Source: CAZMCC01 sp964564695 (GTDB taxonomy: Bacteria; Planctomycetota; Phycisphaerae; Phycisphaerales; UBA1924). From it: a stretch of 24,630 nucleotides of DNA. Shown here piece after piece: positions 1 through 7,418 of this stretch. The stretch covers positions 1-24,630 of the forward strand of contig CAZMCC010000060.1 in assembly GCA_964564695.1 (NCBI GenBank), written 5' to 3'. Both the position numbers and the translations under genes were made by a program. How positions within the stretch are numbered: the first letter of the stretch is position 1; every line of letters begins with the position of its first letter. The notes beneath the pieces are model-generated. The model was not told the origin of the DNA. It searched no databases and worked only from the letters and a program-made list of their open reading frames with translations.

Positions 1-2
1 TT

Positions 3-221
3 GAGATCGTCGCCGAGAAGATGGGGACGGACAAGGCCAAGATCACCCGGCAGACCAGCTTCGTCGAGGACCTCAAAGCCGACAGCCTCGACACCGTCGA
101 GCTGGTCTTGGAGTTTGAGGACGAATTCGAGACCAAAATCCCCGATGAGCAGGCCGAGAAGATCAAGACCGTCGGCCAGGCGATCGACTACATCAAGCAG
201 GCCCAGGGCGTCTCGGGCTGA
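3..221 (+). CDS. acpP: Acyl carrier protein, 3' part (5' end outside window)
   Basis: This small acidic protein carries growing acyl chains on a 4'-phosphopantetheine arm during cytosolic type II fatty-acid synthesis. The frame is open from the left edge and reads EIVAEKMGTD before the first internal Met at 21, so that Met is not the true start. The attachment motif DSLDTVEL is present, with the modified Ser encoded at 84-86. Helix II (LVLEFEDEFETKIPDE) is also typical. About 72 codons are visible against a usual length near 78, so only a few N-terminal residues are missing. It lies 32 bp upstream of fabF in the same direction, the common acpP-fabF pairing, so co-transcription is likely. Confidence 0.95.
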   Translation, partial: EIVAEKMGTDKAKITRQTSFVEDLKADSLDTVELVLEFEDEFETKIPDEQAEKIKTVGQAIDYIKQAQGVSG

Positions 222-253
222 GCCTTCACGGGCCCACCGGACTGCCGACCATC

Positions 254-1555
254 ATGGCACCATCCAGACCAATCGGTTCGCGCGTCGTCATCACCGGCAT
301 GGGCGCGATCACGAATCTGGGCCCTGACGCGCCCGGCACCTGGTCGGGCATGCGCGAGGGGCGCAGCGGCATCAGCCGCATTGAAAGCCCCGAGTTCAAC
401 AACTACAGCACCCGCTTCGGCGACGACGTCTGGTCGACCAAGATCGCCGGCCAGGTGAAGACCTGGGATCCGAACACGTACGTCGAACCGCGCGAGCAGC
501 GCCGGCTCGATCGCTTCGCCGTGCTGGCGCTGTGCGCCGCGGGCGAGGCGGTGGCCGACAGCGGCATCGACTTCTCGCGTGAGACTCCCGAGCGCTGCGG
601 GGCCGTCGTCGGCTCGGGCGTGGGCGGGATCATCACGATAGAGGAAGGCGTCGGGATCATGCACACGAAGGGACCGGACCGGCTCAGCCCGTTCACGGTC
701 CCGCGCCTGATGGTCAACGCCGCGGCCGGGAACATCTCCATCCGCTACGGGCTCCAGGGCCCCAGCGGCGCCCACGCCACGGCGTGCGCAAGCTCCGGTC
801 ACGCGATCGGCGATGCGCTCCACCTGCTCCGCAAGGGCCGGGCGGACGTAATGCTCGCCGGCGGGGCCGAGGCCGCGGTGAGCCCGCTGTGCATCGGCGC
901 GTTCATGACCATGCGGGCGCTCTCGCAGCGGAACGACGATCCCACGGGGGCGAGCCGCCCGTTCGATCGCACGCGTGACGGCTTCGTCCTCGCCGAGGGC
1001 GCGGCCATGTTCGTCATCGAGACCGAGGACCACGCCAAGGCCCGCGGGGCGAAGATCTACGCCGAGCTGCTCGGCTACGGCAACAGCTCCGACGCGGCCC
1101 ACATCACGGCCCCCGATGAGCAGGGACGCGGCGCGTCCCGCTCGATGAAGTGGGCTCTCGAGGATGCGCACCTCAACCCGACCGACATCGGCTACGTGAA
1201 CGCCCACGGCACGAGCACGCCGCGGGGCGACGAGGCCGAGGTGAACGCCGTGCTGAAGGTCTTCGGCGAGCACGCCCGCGCGAGCACCGGCGGCAAGCTG
1301 ATGATGAGCTCGACGAAGTCGATGATCGGGCACTGCCTGGGCGCGTCGGGCGCGGTCGAGACGATCGCGTGCGTGCACGCGGTCCGCGACGGCGTCATCG
1401 CTCCGACGATCAACCTGAAGAACCCGGATGAGGGCTTCGACATCGACCTGGTCCCGGGCCACGCCCGCGAGCGGACGGTGAAGTACGCCATGAACAACAC
1501 CTTCGGGTTCGGGGGGCACAACGTGACCCTCCTGTTGGGGAGATATGAGGGCTGA
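254..1555 (+). CDS. fabF: Beta-ketoacyl-ACP synthase II
   Basis: FabF is the condensing enzyme that extends acyl-ACP with malonyl-ACP in fatty-acid elongation. The 433 residues start MAPSRPIGSRVVITGMG, and the VVITGMG strand is the usual N-terminus of KAS I/II. The catalytic Cys is residue 178 in TACASSGHAIGDA. The two histidines are His318 in NAHGTSTPRGD and His360 in KSMIGHCLGASGAVE, with Lys355 five residues before the second His as in other KAS II enzymes. The C-terminal NNTFGFGGHN loop is also present. Length fits the family (about 410-430). The ATG at 254 has no clear Shine-Dalgarno sequence; translation may follow from acpP just upstream. Confidence 0.97.
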   Translation: MAPSRPIGSRVVITGMGAITNLGPDAPGTWSGMREGRSGISRIESPEFNNYSTRFGDDVWSTKIAGQVKTWDPNTYVEPREQRRLDRFAVLALCAAGEAVADSGIDFSRETPERCGAVVGSGVGGIITIEEGVGIMHTKGPDRLSPFTVPRLMVNAAAGNISIRYGLQGPSGAHATACASSGHAIGDALHLLRKGRADVMLAGGAEAAVSPLCIGAFMTMRALSQRNDDPTGASRPFDRTRDGFVLAEGAAMFVIETEDHAKARGAKIYAELLGYGNSSDAAHITAPDEQGRGASRSMKWALEDAHLNPTDIGYVNAHGTSTPRGDEAEVNAVLKVFGEHARASTGGKLMMSSTKSMIGHCLGASGAVETIACVHAVRDGVIAPTINLKNPDEGFDIDLVPGHARERTVKYAMNNTFGFGGHNVTLLLGRYEG

Positions 1556-1603
1556 ACCGCCCCGGGCCCTGGGCCCCTGCGGCCCCCCGTAAGCCCCCGC
1601 CCC

Positions 1604-1626
1604 GGCCGCCCTTGCGCGTTGCGGCC
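1604..1626. other. Weak inverted repeat between fabF and fliN-like gene
   Basis: The arms GGCCGC (1604-1609) and GCGGCC (1621-1626) are separated by 11 bases in a very G+C-rich spacer. There is no T-tract, so this is at most a weak attenuator or chance pairing. I see no convincing promoter in 1556-1680. Confidence 0.25.
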
Positions 1627-1680
1627 TTCCTCCGGGTGATCCCCAAGGACACCCCCTGTTCAAACCGATAATCCCAGGGC

Positions 1681-2037
1681 ATGCCCGCTGATGTCCGAAG
1701 CCTGCTTGCGCTTGAAGTTCCGGTCATCGTGGTGCTCGGCGAGCGCCTGATGAAGCTGTCGGACGTCATGCGCCTCTCCCCCGGCACCATCATCGAGCTT
1801 CCCAAGAGCGCGGAGGCGGAGCTGGCGCTGCTCGTGAACAACAAGGCGATCGGCTCGGGACAGGCCGTGAAGGTCGGGGAGAACTTCGGGATTCAGCTCG
1901 CGGCGATCGGCGACGTGGAGGCCCGCGTGCGGGCGCTGGGGCCGGCCGAGATGCCCAAGAGCGACGATGAGCAGCAGCCCAGCGCCGACGACGATGCGCT
2001 GCGCGACGCGGAAGCGTTGCTCGCCGGGCAGTCGTAA
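1681..2037 (+). CDS. fliN: FliN/SpoA-domain flagellar motor switch protein
   Basis: This is a 118-residue protein with one SpoA (FliMN_C/FliN) domain at about residues 5-80. It matches the family pattern of a short hydrophobic strand (LEVPVIVVLGE), the L-S-D-V-M-RLSPGTIIEL core, then LLVNNKAIGSGQAV and an IQLAAI strand. FliN forms the lower C-ring of the flagellar motor and takes part in switching and export docking. The tail (81-118) is acidic, Ser/Asp-rich and probably disordered. The ATG at 1681 is preceded by a weak AGGG. No other flagellar gene is nearby, which is unusual because fliN normally sits with fliM and export genes. A type III secretion SpoA homologue is the alternative, but nothing here supports it. 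Confidence 0.82.
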   Translation: MPADVRSLLALEVPVIVVLGERLMKLSDVMRLSPGTIIELPKSAEAELALLVNNKAIGSGQAVKVGENFGIQLAAIGDVEARVRALGPAEMPKSDDEQQPSADDDALRDAEALLAGQS

Positions 2038-2258
2038 GGACGCTCTGGCCCGGGTTCACCTTGCAATTTGAGCGGCACTCTGCGACGATCCGGCGCACCC
2101 CCCATCCCGGACGGGCGCACTCCCCTACGGTCTGGGGGTGGGGGGAGCGGTGAGGGCAACGCCCCTTGCTCGTGTGGGTATCGAGAGGGGCCGCCTGCCG
2201 ATGCGGGCGCTCAGCGGGGTTTGGGTGGGGACGGCGGGGCGGGGCCGCGGAGTCTTCG

Positions 2259-4496
2259 ATGCGATTCAAGAACTGGTTCGGGGCGTCGATCGTCGGCGTC
2301 ATGGTCGGCGGGGGAAGTCTCGTGGGTGTCGGCACGGGCGTGGGGGTGGCCGCGGCCCAGTCCAACGCCACGGAACCGCCGGTGGCGGTCGACGCCTCGC
2401 GCGACGTGCTCGCCAAGGCGCGCGACCGCGTCTTCCCGGCCCTGGTGAACATCCGCGTCGTGACCGTCGACTACTGGTCCGGCAAAGAGCGCAAGGGCGA
2501 GGGTGTCGGCAGCGGCACGATCATCGACGCGACTGCCCTGGTGCCCACCGCCAAGCCCGGCCTCTATGTCCTCACGAACCAGCACGTCACCGACAACGGC
2601 AAGAAGTTCCGCTGCACGCTGGCCGACAAGCGCGAGGTGCGGGCCGAGCTCGTGGGCGAGGACCCGCTCACGGACCTGGCGATCCTGCGGATCAACCTCG
2701 ATGACCTCAAAAAGGTGAGCGATTCGGGGCAGGCGACGCCGCCGGTCGCGACGCTGGGAGATTCGGTCAAGGTGCAGGTCGGCGACAGCGTGCTGGCGAT
2801 GGGCTCGCCGTTTGCGCTCTCCCGCACCGTCACGCTCGGCATCGTCTCGAACACCGAGCGCATCCTCGGCACCGGGCGCGGCGACGACGACATCGAGCTC
2901 GAGCCCGGCCAGCGCACCGGCATCTTCACGCGGTGGATCCAGCACGACGCCCTCATCAACCCCGGCAACTCCGGCGGCCCGCTCGTCAACATGGCGGGCG
3001 AGGTCATCGGCGTCAACACCCGCGGCGGGGCGGGCAACGGCTTCGCCAGCCCGTCGAACCTCGCGAAGGTGGTGGCCTCCGCCCTGATCCGCGATGGTGA
3101 GATGCGGCGCAGCAGCATCGGCATCGGCGTGCGGCGCATCCAGGACACGCCGTTCAACCACGGCGTGCTGATCACGAGCGTGAGCGAGAACAGCCCGGCC
3201 GAGAAGGGCGGGCTCAAGGCCGGCGACCTGCTGACGAAGGTGGATGGGGAGGTTGTGACGGTGCGGTTCCCCGAGCAGGTGCCCGACTTCATGCGGCTGG
3301 TGGCCGAGAAGGCCGTCGGCGCGACGATCACGTTCGGCTACGAGCGTGACGGCAAGCCCGGCGAGGCGAAGGTCATCAGCGAGCAGATGCTCAAGGACAA
3401 GGGGGACGAGCGCGTCCTCAAGCAGTGGGGGATCACGGTCGCCGAGATCACCGAGAAGATGGCTCGCGACCGGCGCCTCGCGTCGGCCGAGGGCGTGCTC
3501 GTCACGGGCATCCGCTCCGGCGGGCCCGCCGCCACGAGCGAGCCCGGCCTCAACTGGGGCGACGTCGTCCGCAGCGTGGGGGACAAGCCCGTCAAGAGCC
3601 TCAAGGAGATGGTCGCGGCGTACGACGCGGTCATGCTCGACGCCGCGGGCAAAGAGATCGACAACGAGAAGCTCCCCGAGTGGACCCGCATCGGGTTCTG
3701 GCGCGACGGGCGCAACGGCGGCGACCACATCACGCTCGTGAAGACCCGCGAGGACAAGCCGCAGGACCCGCCGCGCGAGGTGGCGAAGGGATGGATCGGC
3801 GTCGTGACTCAGCCGGTCCTGCAGAAGCTGGCCGAGAACCTCGCGATCGGCGAGGTGGCCGAGGTGCAGGGCTTCCGCGTTACGCGCATCTACGGCAACA
3901 CAAAGGCGGCCCAGAGCGGGCTCAAGGTCGGGGACATCATCATCAGCTTCGACGGCGAGCGCATCCGCCCCAAGACGACCCAGGACGCGGGGCTCTTCCA
4001 GCGGACCGTCCGCAAGCGCGAGCCCGAAGGGGCGGCCAAGCTCGTCGTGCTGCGGACGCCCGAAGGCGCCCCCCCCGGCGCCAAGGCCGAGAAGGTCGAG
4101 ATCGAGGTCCCGCTCGAGCGCACGCGGATCGGGCCCGAAGAGGCCCTGCGCGAGCGCGACACGGACTTTGAGATCGTCGTCCGCGAACTGACCTTCTTCG
4201 ACCGTGACGACAACCGCTGGCCCGAGAGCGTGCAGGGCGTGCTCCTCGACCAGCTCGAGCCCGCGGGCTGGGCCGGCCTGGGCGGCCTGCGGGGCGGCGA
4301 CCTCATCCAGCAGATCGACGACCGCACCGTGACTGATCTGGCGAGCTTCCGCGAGGCCATCGCCGACGTGAAGAAGCGCCAGCCGGAACGCGTGCAGTTC
4401 ATCGTCTTCCGCGGCAACTCCACGGCGTTCGTGTTCGTCGAGCCCGACTGGCGCCCGCAGGCGGGCGTGAGCGACAAGCAGAACGCGACGAAGTGA
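2259..4496 (+). CDS. HtrA/Deg-type periplasmic serine protease with four PDZ-like modules
   Basis: This is predicted to be an exported, ATP-independent serine protease/chaperone acting on misfolded envelope proteins. The ATG at 2259 is chosen because GGAG (2249-2252) lies six bases upstream and a signal peptide follows (about 1-34, ending AAAQ). Starting at the ATG at 2166 would put an Arg/Cys-rich stretch before it. The trypsin-like domain has a complete triad: His109 (LTNQHV), Asp139 (DPLTDLAIL) and Ser238 (NPGNSGGPL). PDZ-like modules follow at about 286-372, 389-495, 511-618 and 637-728. Typical HtrA proteins have one or two PDZ domains and 400-500 residues, so 745 residues is long. Two catalytically degenerate paralogues follow in the same direction. 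Confidence 0.9.
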   Translation: MRFKNWFGASIVGVMVGGGSLVGVGTGVGVAAAQSNATEPPVAVDASRDVLAKARDRVFPALVNIRVVTVDYWSGKERKGEGVGSGTIIDATALVPTAKPGLYVLTNQHVTDNGKKFRCTLADKREVRAELVGEDPLTDLAILRINLDDLKKVSDSGQATPPVATLGDSVKVQVGDSVLAMGSPFALSRTVTLGIVSNTERILGTGRGDDDIELEPGQRTGIFTRWIQHDALINPGNSGGPLVNMAGEVIGVNTRGGAGNGFASPSNLAKVVASALIRDGEMRRSSIGIGVRRIQDTPFNHGVLITSVSENSPAEKGGLKAGDLLTKVDGEVVTVRFPEQVPDFMRLVAEKAVGATITFGYERDGKPGEAKVISEQMLKDKGDERVLKQWGITVAEITEKMARDRRLASAEGVLVTGIRSGGPAATSEPGLNWGDVVRSVGDKPVKSLKEMVAAYDAVMLDAAGKEIDNEKLPEWTRIGFWRDGRNGGDHITLVKTREDKPQDPPREVAKGWIGVVTQPVLQKLAENLAIGEVAEVQGFRVTRIYGNTKAAQSGLKVGDIIISFDGERIRPKTTQDAGLFQRTVRKREPEGAAKLVVLRTPEGAPPGAKAEKVEIEVPLERTRIGPEEALRERDTDFEIVVRELTFFDRDDNRWPESVQGVLLDQLEPAGWAGLGGLRGGDLIQQIDDRTVTDLASFREAIADVKKRQPERVQFIVFRGNSTAFVFVEPDWRPQAGVSDKQNATK

Positions 4497-4545
4497 CCCT
4501 CACTGAAGCACACACCAGCACATACCTCCTGACAGGAGTTCGATC

Positions 4546-5493
4546 ATGAAGAGCGTGCGTGGATTGGTTCTCGGTCTGGCTGTGACGATGGGCGCCTCGG
4601 GCGTGCTCGCGCAGGGCGGCGCTGCTGCGCCCGCCGCCCCACCCGTTGCGAAGTCCGATCAGTCCGCCGACCTCCAACGGCTCATGGACACCGTCGCTCC
4701 CAAGCTCGTCACCATCAAGTTCATCCTCAAGATGGAGATGGGCGGCCAGATGGGCGACTTCGGCATCGACAGCGAGGACACCGAGCAGGAGATCTCCGGC
4801 ATCCTCATCGAGTCCAAGGGCCTCGTGCTCACCTGCAACACGCAGCTCGGCGGATTCGCCGAGATGTTCCGCGGCATGATGGGCGAAGACGCCGGCATCT
4901 CCGCGACGCCCAAGGACGTCAAGGTCCTCATCGGCGACGATACCGAGGGCCTCAAGGCCGAAGTCGTCGCACGCGACCGCGAGCTCGACCTCGCCTGGGT
5001 CCGCATCACGGAAACCACGGGTGGTGGGGGGGGCGACAACCAGCCCAAGAAGTTCGACTCCCTCGACATGTCCAATCCCGCGTCGACCAAGGTCGGCGAC
5101 CGGATCTACGTCGTCGAGAAGCTCGGCAAGTTCTTCGACCGCGCCCCGATCGTGATCGAGGACCGCGTCGCGGGCAGCACGAAGAAGCCCCGCCCGCTCA
5201 TCGTCCCGATGGGCATGCTCGCGGCGTCCATGGGCAAGCCCGTCTTCACGGCCGACGGCTCGCTCCTGGGCATGGTCGTCATGCAGATGCCCGGCCCCGA
5301 CGAGATGTCGGCCGAGAGCATGATGGGCGGCATGGGCGACATGCGCGGCTTCGGCGGCATGATCCTGCCCGCGGCCGAGATCTCGAAGGCGACCGAGCGT
5401 GCGATGGCCCAGGCCGCCGCCGGCGTCAAGCCCGACGAGCCCAAGCCCACCCCGCCCAAGCCCGACGCGCCGGCGCCGGACAACAAGAAGTAA
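4546..5493 (+). CDS. Secreted HtrA-like pseudoprotease, copy 1
   Basis: This is a 315-residue exported protein of unknown role. A signal peptide covers about 1-22 (LVLGLAVTMG, ending VLAQ). AGGAG (4534-4538) is seven bases before the ATG. Residues about 45-250 follow the HtrA protease pattern: a strand APKLVTIKF, the His region, RDRELDLAWVRI carrying the equivalent of the catalytic Asp (Asp148), and a PVFTADGSLLGMVV strand. The expected His (LTNxHV) is replaced by LTCNTQLGG, and the GNSGGP loop reads ASMGKP, with Met in place of Ser. It should therefore be inactive. A Met/Gly-rich stretch (255-270) and a Lys/Pro-rich tail end the protein; there is no PDZ domain. It lies 49 bp after the active HtrA gene. 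A regulatory or scaffolding role is inference. Confidence 0.78.
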   Translation: MKSVRGLVLGLAVTMGASGVLAQGGAAAPAAPPVAKSDQSADLQRLMDTVAPKLVTIKFILKMEMGGQMGDFGIDSEDTEQEISGILIESKGLVLTCNTQLGGFAEMFRGMMGEDAGISATPKDVKVLIGDDTEGLKAEVVARDRELDLAWVRITETTGGGGGDNQPKKFDSLDMSNPASTKVGDRIYVVEKLGKFFDRAPIVIEDRVAGSTKKPRPLIVPMGMLAASMGKPVFTADGSLLGMVVMQMPGPDEMSAESMMGGMGDMRGFGGMILPAAEISKATERAMAQAAAGVKPDEPKPTPPKPDAPAPDNKK

Positions 5494-5504
5494 GCTGATC
5501 CGAG

Positions 5505-5524
5505 CCCCTCGCGCGAGCGAGGGG
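5505..5524 (+). terminator. Perfect 8-bp hairpin between the pseudoprotease genes
   Basis: CCCCTCGC pairs perfectly with GCGAGGGG across a GCGA tetraloop, 12 bases after the stop codon of copy 1, followed by TCTTGCGTTT. The T-tract is poor, so it may be a weak terminator or an mRNA 3'-end stabiliser that reduces expression of the next gene. Confidence 0.55.
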
Positions 5525-5583
5525 TCTTGCGTTTCCCCGACACCACGATCGCCCGCACTGCGCCGGGTTTCCAAGGAGTTCCC

Positions 5584-6498
5584 ATGACGTTCACGAATCT
5601 GTGCCTGCTCGCCGGCGCCGCGCTGAGCATCACCGCAAGCAACGCCGCCCTGGCGCAGTACGACATGGGCGATGACCGGCACGAAGGCGGCACGCTGGTG
5701 CTGGCGAGCGCGATGCCCGCGCTCCGCCGCACGGCGCCCGCTCCCGCCGCCACCGCCAACCCCTACGAATCCATCGTCGCCACCACCGCCCCGGCGCTGG
5801 TGACCATCAAGTTCACGATGAAGATCTCCAGCCAGCAGCGCGGCGAGAGCGAGCGCCCGATGGAAGTCGCCGGCGTGATGATCCGGCCCGACGGGATGGT
5901 CCTCGCGTCGAATGTGGTGCTCAACCCGGCGTCGGTGAACCCGGGCGGGGTCACGGCCGTGCCGACGGATATCAAGGTGCTCATCGGCGACGACACCGAG
6001 GGCGTCACCGCGAGCCTGATCGCGACCGACAAGGAACTCGACCTCGCGTGGGTGAAGATCGAGAAGCCCGACGCGGCCGGCTACAAGTCGATCGACCTCG
6101 CGGCGTCGGGCGCCCCCGCGCTCGGCTCGGACATCGTCAGCGTCGAGCGCATGGGCAAGCTCGTCGACCGCGCCCCCAAGATCTCGATCGGCCGAGCGGC
6201 GGGCACGGCGGCCAAGCCCCGCAAGCTGTACATGGTCGACGGGCTCGACACCTACCCCGGCGCCCCGACGTTCAGCGTCGAGGGCAAGTTCCTCGGCGTC
6301 ATGTCGTTCCAGTTCCCCGACGGCGAGGCCGACGAAAGCGCCATGGACGACCTGCGCCGGCTCGGCCTGGTGATCCTGCCCGCCGAGAGCATCGCCTCGG
6401 CCACGAAGCGCGTACTCGAGCAGGAAGTCGAGCGGGCCAAGACTCGCGGCGATGCGCCCAAGACCGAGCCCGCCCCGGCCGAAGGCGACAAGAAATAA
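5584..6498 (+). CDS. Secreted HtrA-like pseudoprotease, copy 2
   Basis: This 304-residue exported protein is a paralogue of the gene just upstream. The ATG at 5584 is chosen because AAGGAG (5573-5578) is five bases before it and a signal peptide follows (about 1-25, ending AALAQ); an upstream start at 5527 would bury it. It shares with copy 1 the ALVTIKF strand, KVLIGDDTEG, KELDLAWVKI (Asp153) and a DRAP motif. The catalytic His is absent (VLASNVVLNP), and the GNSGGP loop is replaced by TYPGAP, with Pro at the Ser position. A Lys/Pro/Glu-rich tail ends the protein. Both copies keep the buried Asp region but have lost the nucleophile and base, so hydrolysis is not expected. Binding or regulating the neighbouring HtrA is possible but not shown. 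Confidence 0.78.
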   Translation: MTFTNLCLLAGAALSITASNAALAQYDMGDDRHEGGTLVLASAMPALRRTAPAPAATANPYESIVATTAPALVTIKFTMKISSQQRGESERPMEVAGVMIRPDGMVLASNVVLNPASVNPGGVTAVPTDIKVLIGDDTEGVTASLIATDKELDLAWVKIEKPDAAGYKSIDLAASGAPALGSDIVSVERMGKLVDRAPKISIGRAAGTAAKPRKLYMVDGLDTYPGAPTFSVEGKFLGVMSFQFPDGEADESAMDDLRRLGLVILPAESIASATKRVLEQEVERAKTRGDAPKTEPAPAEGDKK

Positions 6499-6525
6499 GA
6501 GCCCAGAGCGGTAGCGACGGGCCAC
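6496..6525 (+). repeat. Stop-codon-anchored hairpin repeat, copy A
   Basis: The repeat begins at the TAA stop codon of pseudoprotease copy 2 and reads TAAGAGCCCAGAGCGGTAGC and onward to GACGGGCCACGG. GCCC and GGGC can pair around an AGCGGTAGCGA-like loop. Closely related copies lie at 6650-6682 (inverted) and 13693-13724. Confidence 0.7.
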
Positions 6526-6592
6526 GGCGACAACGCTTTCGAGCGCGTCGTCACCGAATCCAGTCGGCAAGTCTTCAGACCAATGCAAACAG

Positions 6593-6617
6593 CGGCGCCC
6601 GCGATCGGGCGCCGCTG
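6593..6617. terminator. Hairpin terminator between convergent genes
   Basis: The arms GCGGCGCCCG and CGGGCGCCGC, separated by CGATC or similar short loop bases, lie between the convergent pseudoprotease and lipoprotein genes, with AACA before and TGTTCATTT after. The long G+C stem with A/T-rich flanks on both sides fits a bidirectional terminator. Confidence 0.6.
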
Positions 6618-6649
6618 TTCATTTCGATGGCTGTGACGCGAGCGATGCG

Positions 6650-6682
6650 ACCGTGGCCCGTCGCTTCCGCTCCGGGCTCTTA
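6650..6682 (-). repeat. Stop-codon-anchored hairpin repeat, copy B
   Basis: Read on the minus strand, this starts at the TAA stop codon (6680-6682) of the lipoprotein gene as TAAGAGCCCGGAGCGGAAGC and continues GACGGGCCACGG. It differs from copy A at only a few positions and faces it across the convergent intergenic space. Confidence 0.7.
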
Positions 6683-7060
6683 CTTGGCCTTCCACTGCGT
6701 GATGATCTCGGGGTTCTCGCGGAACATGATGCGCGAGTCGGAGGAGTCGACGAGCTTGCCGTCCAAGAAGTAGAGGAACGTCACGAAGAGGTCCTTGCGG
6801 TCCTTCTCGTCGTTGTAGGCCTCGACCTTCCACTCTTCGATGGACGAGCCGCCGGCGCTGGTCGCGCCGAGCTTGACCTTGTTGCCGTAAGGGAACGCGC
6901 CCAGGGCCTGGTCGCGCGACATCCCGGTCTGGATCTTGCCGTAGCCGGCCCGGACTTCGGCGAGCTCGCTCTTGCTCACTTCCGCCGGTGGGGAGGAGCT
7001 GCACGCCCCGAGGGCGAGTGCGGACACGACACAGGCGGCGAGGCTCAGCGTGCGATTCAC
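6680..7060 (-). CDS. Small lipoprotein, possibly BamE/SmpA-like
   Basis: This is a 126-residue predicted lipoprotein. It starts at a GTG (7060) preceded by AGGAG nine bases upstream. A signal peptide with lipobox LGAC gives lipidated Cys20. The mature part contains YGKIQTGMSRDQALGAFPYG, which resembles the start of the SmpA/OmlA (BamE) fold, where a Gly-Met-Ser/Thr turn precedes a helix. The end is a two-layer strand pattern (LFVTFLYFLDGKLVDSS). Family membership is tentative; no partner of the BAM complex is nearby. It lies 50 bp downstream of another small lipoprotein gene and is probably co-transcribed with it. The stop codon is part of a dispersed repeat. Confidence 0.75.
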   Translation of the reverse strand: MNRTLSLAACVVSALALGACSSSPPAEVSKSELAEVRAGYGKIQTGMSRDQALGAFPYGNKVKLGATSAGGSSIEEWKVEAYNDEKDRKDLFVTFLYFLDGKLVDSSDSRIMFRENPEIITQWKAK

Positions 7061-7110
7061 GAGTATGGTCTCCTGGGTTGCAGGGTGATGGCGAAGGAGG
7101 GATTGCGGGC

Positions 7111-7314
7111 TTACCGGCGGTCGAGGATCGCCTCGCGCTGGCGCTGGTAGTCCTCTTCGGTGAGCAGGCCCTTGTTGCGGGCGTCCTCGAGGTCCTGCAG
7201 CTCTTTGCCGACGGTGGTGGAGTTGTTGTTGCTGTTATCGCGGGAGCCGCCGCCGCAGCCGGAGAGGGCGACGAGGCAGACGGTGCACGCGATGAGGGAG
7301 AGTGTTGATCGCAT
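7111..7314 (-). CDS. Very small SHOCT-like lipoprotein
   Basis: This is a 67-residue predicted lipoprotein. A signal peptide ends in lipobox LSGC with Cys20, followed by a Gly/Ser/Asn linker. The C-terminal 30 residues have the SHOCT (short C-terminal domain) pattern: L-x-D-L, then a Gly, then LLTEEDYQRQREAIL. SHOCT motifs are short helical hairpins, often at the end of membrane proteins and probably mediating oligomerisation; no activity is known. The ATG at 7314 is only six bases from a TATCAT -10-like hexamer on the same strand, so the mRNA may be leaderless. It is the first gene of a two-gene lipoprotein unit. Confidence 0.75.
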   Translation of the reverse strand: MRSTLSLIACTVCLVALSGCGGGSRDNSNNNSTTVGKELQDLEDARNKGLLTEEDYQRQREAILDRR

Positions 7315-7320
7315 GCCCCG

Positions 7321-7326
7321 ATGATA
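7321..7326 (-). promoter_or_regulatory. Candidate -10 element for the lipoprotein pair
   Basis: On the minus strand this reads TATCAT, placed so that a start site about seven bases downstream would fall on the A of the ATG at 7314. No convincing -35 box lies 16-18 bases upstream. This is weak evidence. Confidence 0.3.
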
Positions 7327-7418
7327 CCCGGGCGCGAGCGAGCGTGTCGCGTGCCAGGCCCCGGCGCAGATCCGGCATTTCCCCCTCCACGTTGCGGAGT
7401 TGGATCTACTGTTTCCTT

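Noticed and set aside
188..1663. Long minus-strand open frame opposite fabF
   Set aside because: It is a high-G+C shadow of fabF: Arg/Ala/Gly/His-rich, with no family motif, while the plus strand has complete KAS motifs.
2166..2258. Earlier ATG for the HtrA gene
   Set aside because: It would place an Arg/Cys/Gly-rich stretch before a good signal peptide. The ATG at 2259 has GGAG at proper spacing.
3160..3185. GAGCGTGAGCGAGAACAG in the HtrA gene as another repeat copy
   Set aside because: It lacks the paired GGG/CCC flanks and encodes a normal PDZ strand (ITSVSEN), so the resemblance is probably coding coincidence.
4399..6588. 729-codon minus-strand open frame opposite the pseudoprotease genes
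   Set aside because: It is low-complexity shadow sequence across two genes with good ribosome binding sites and signal peptides on the plus strand.
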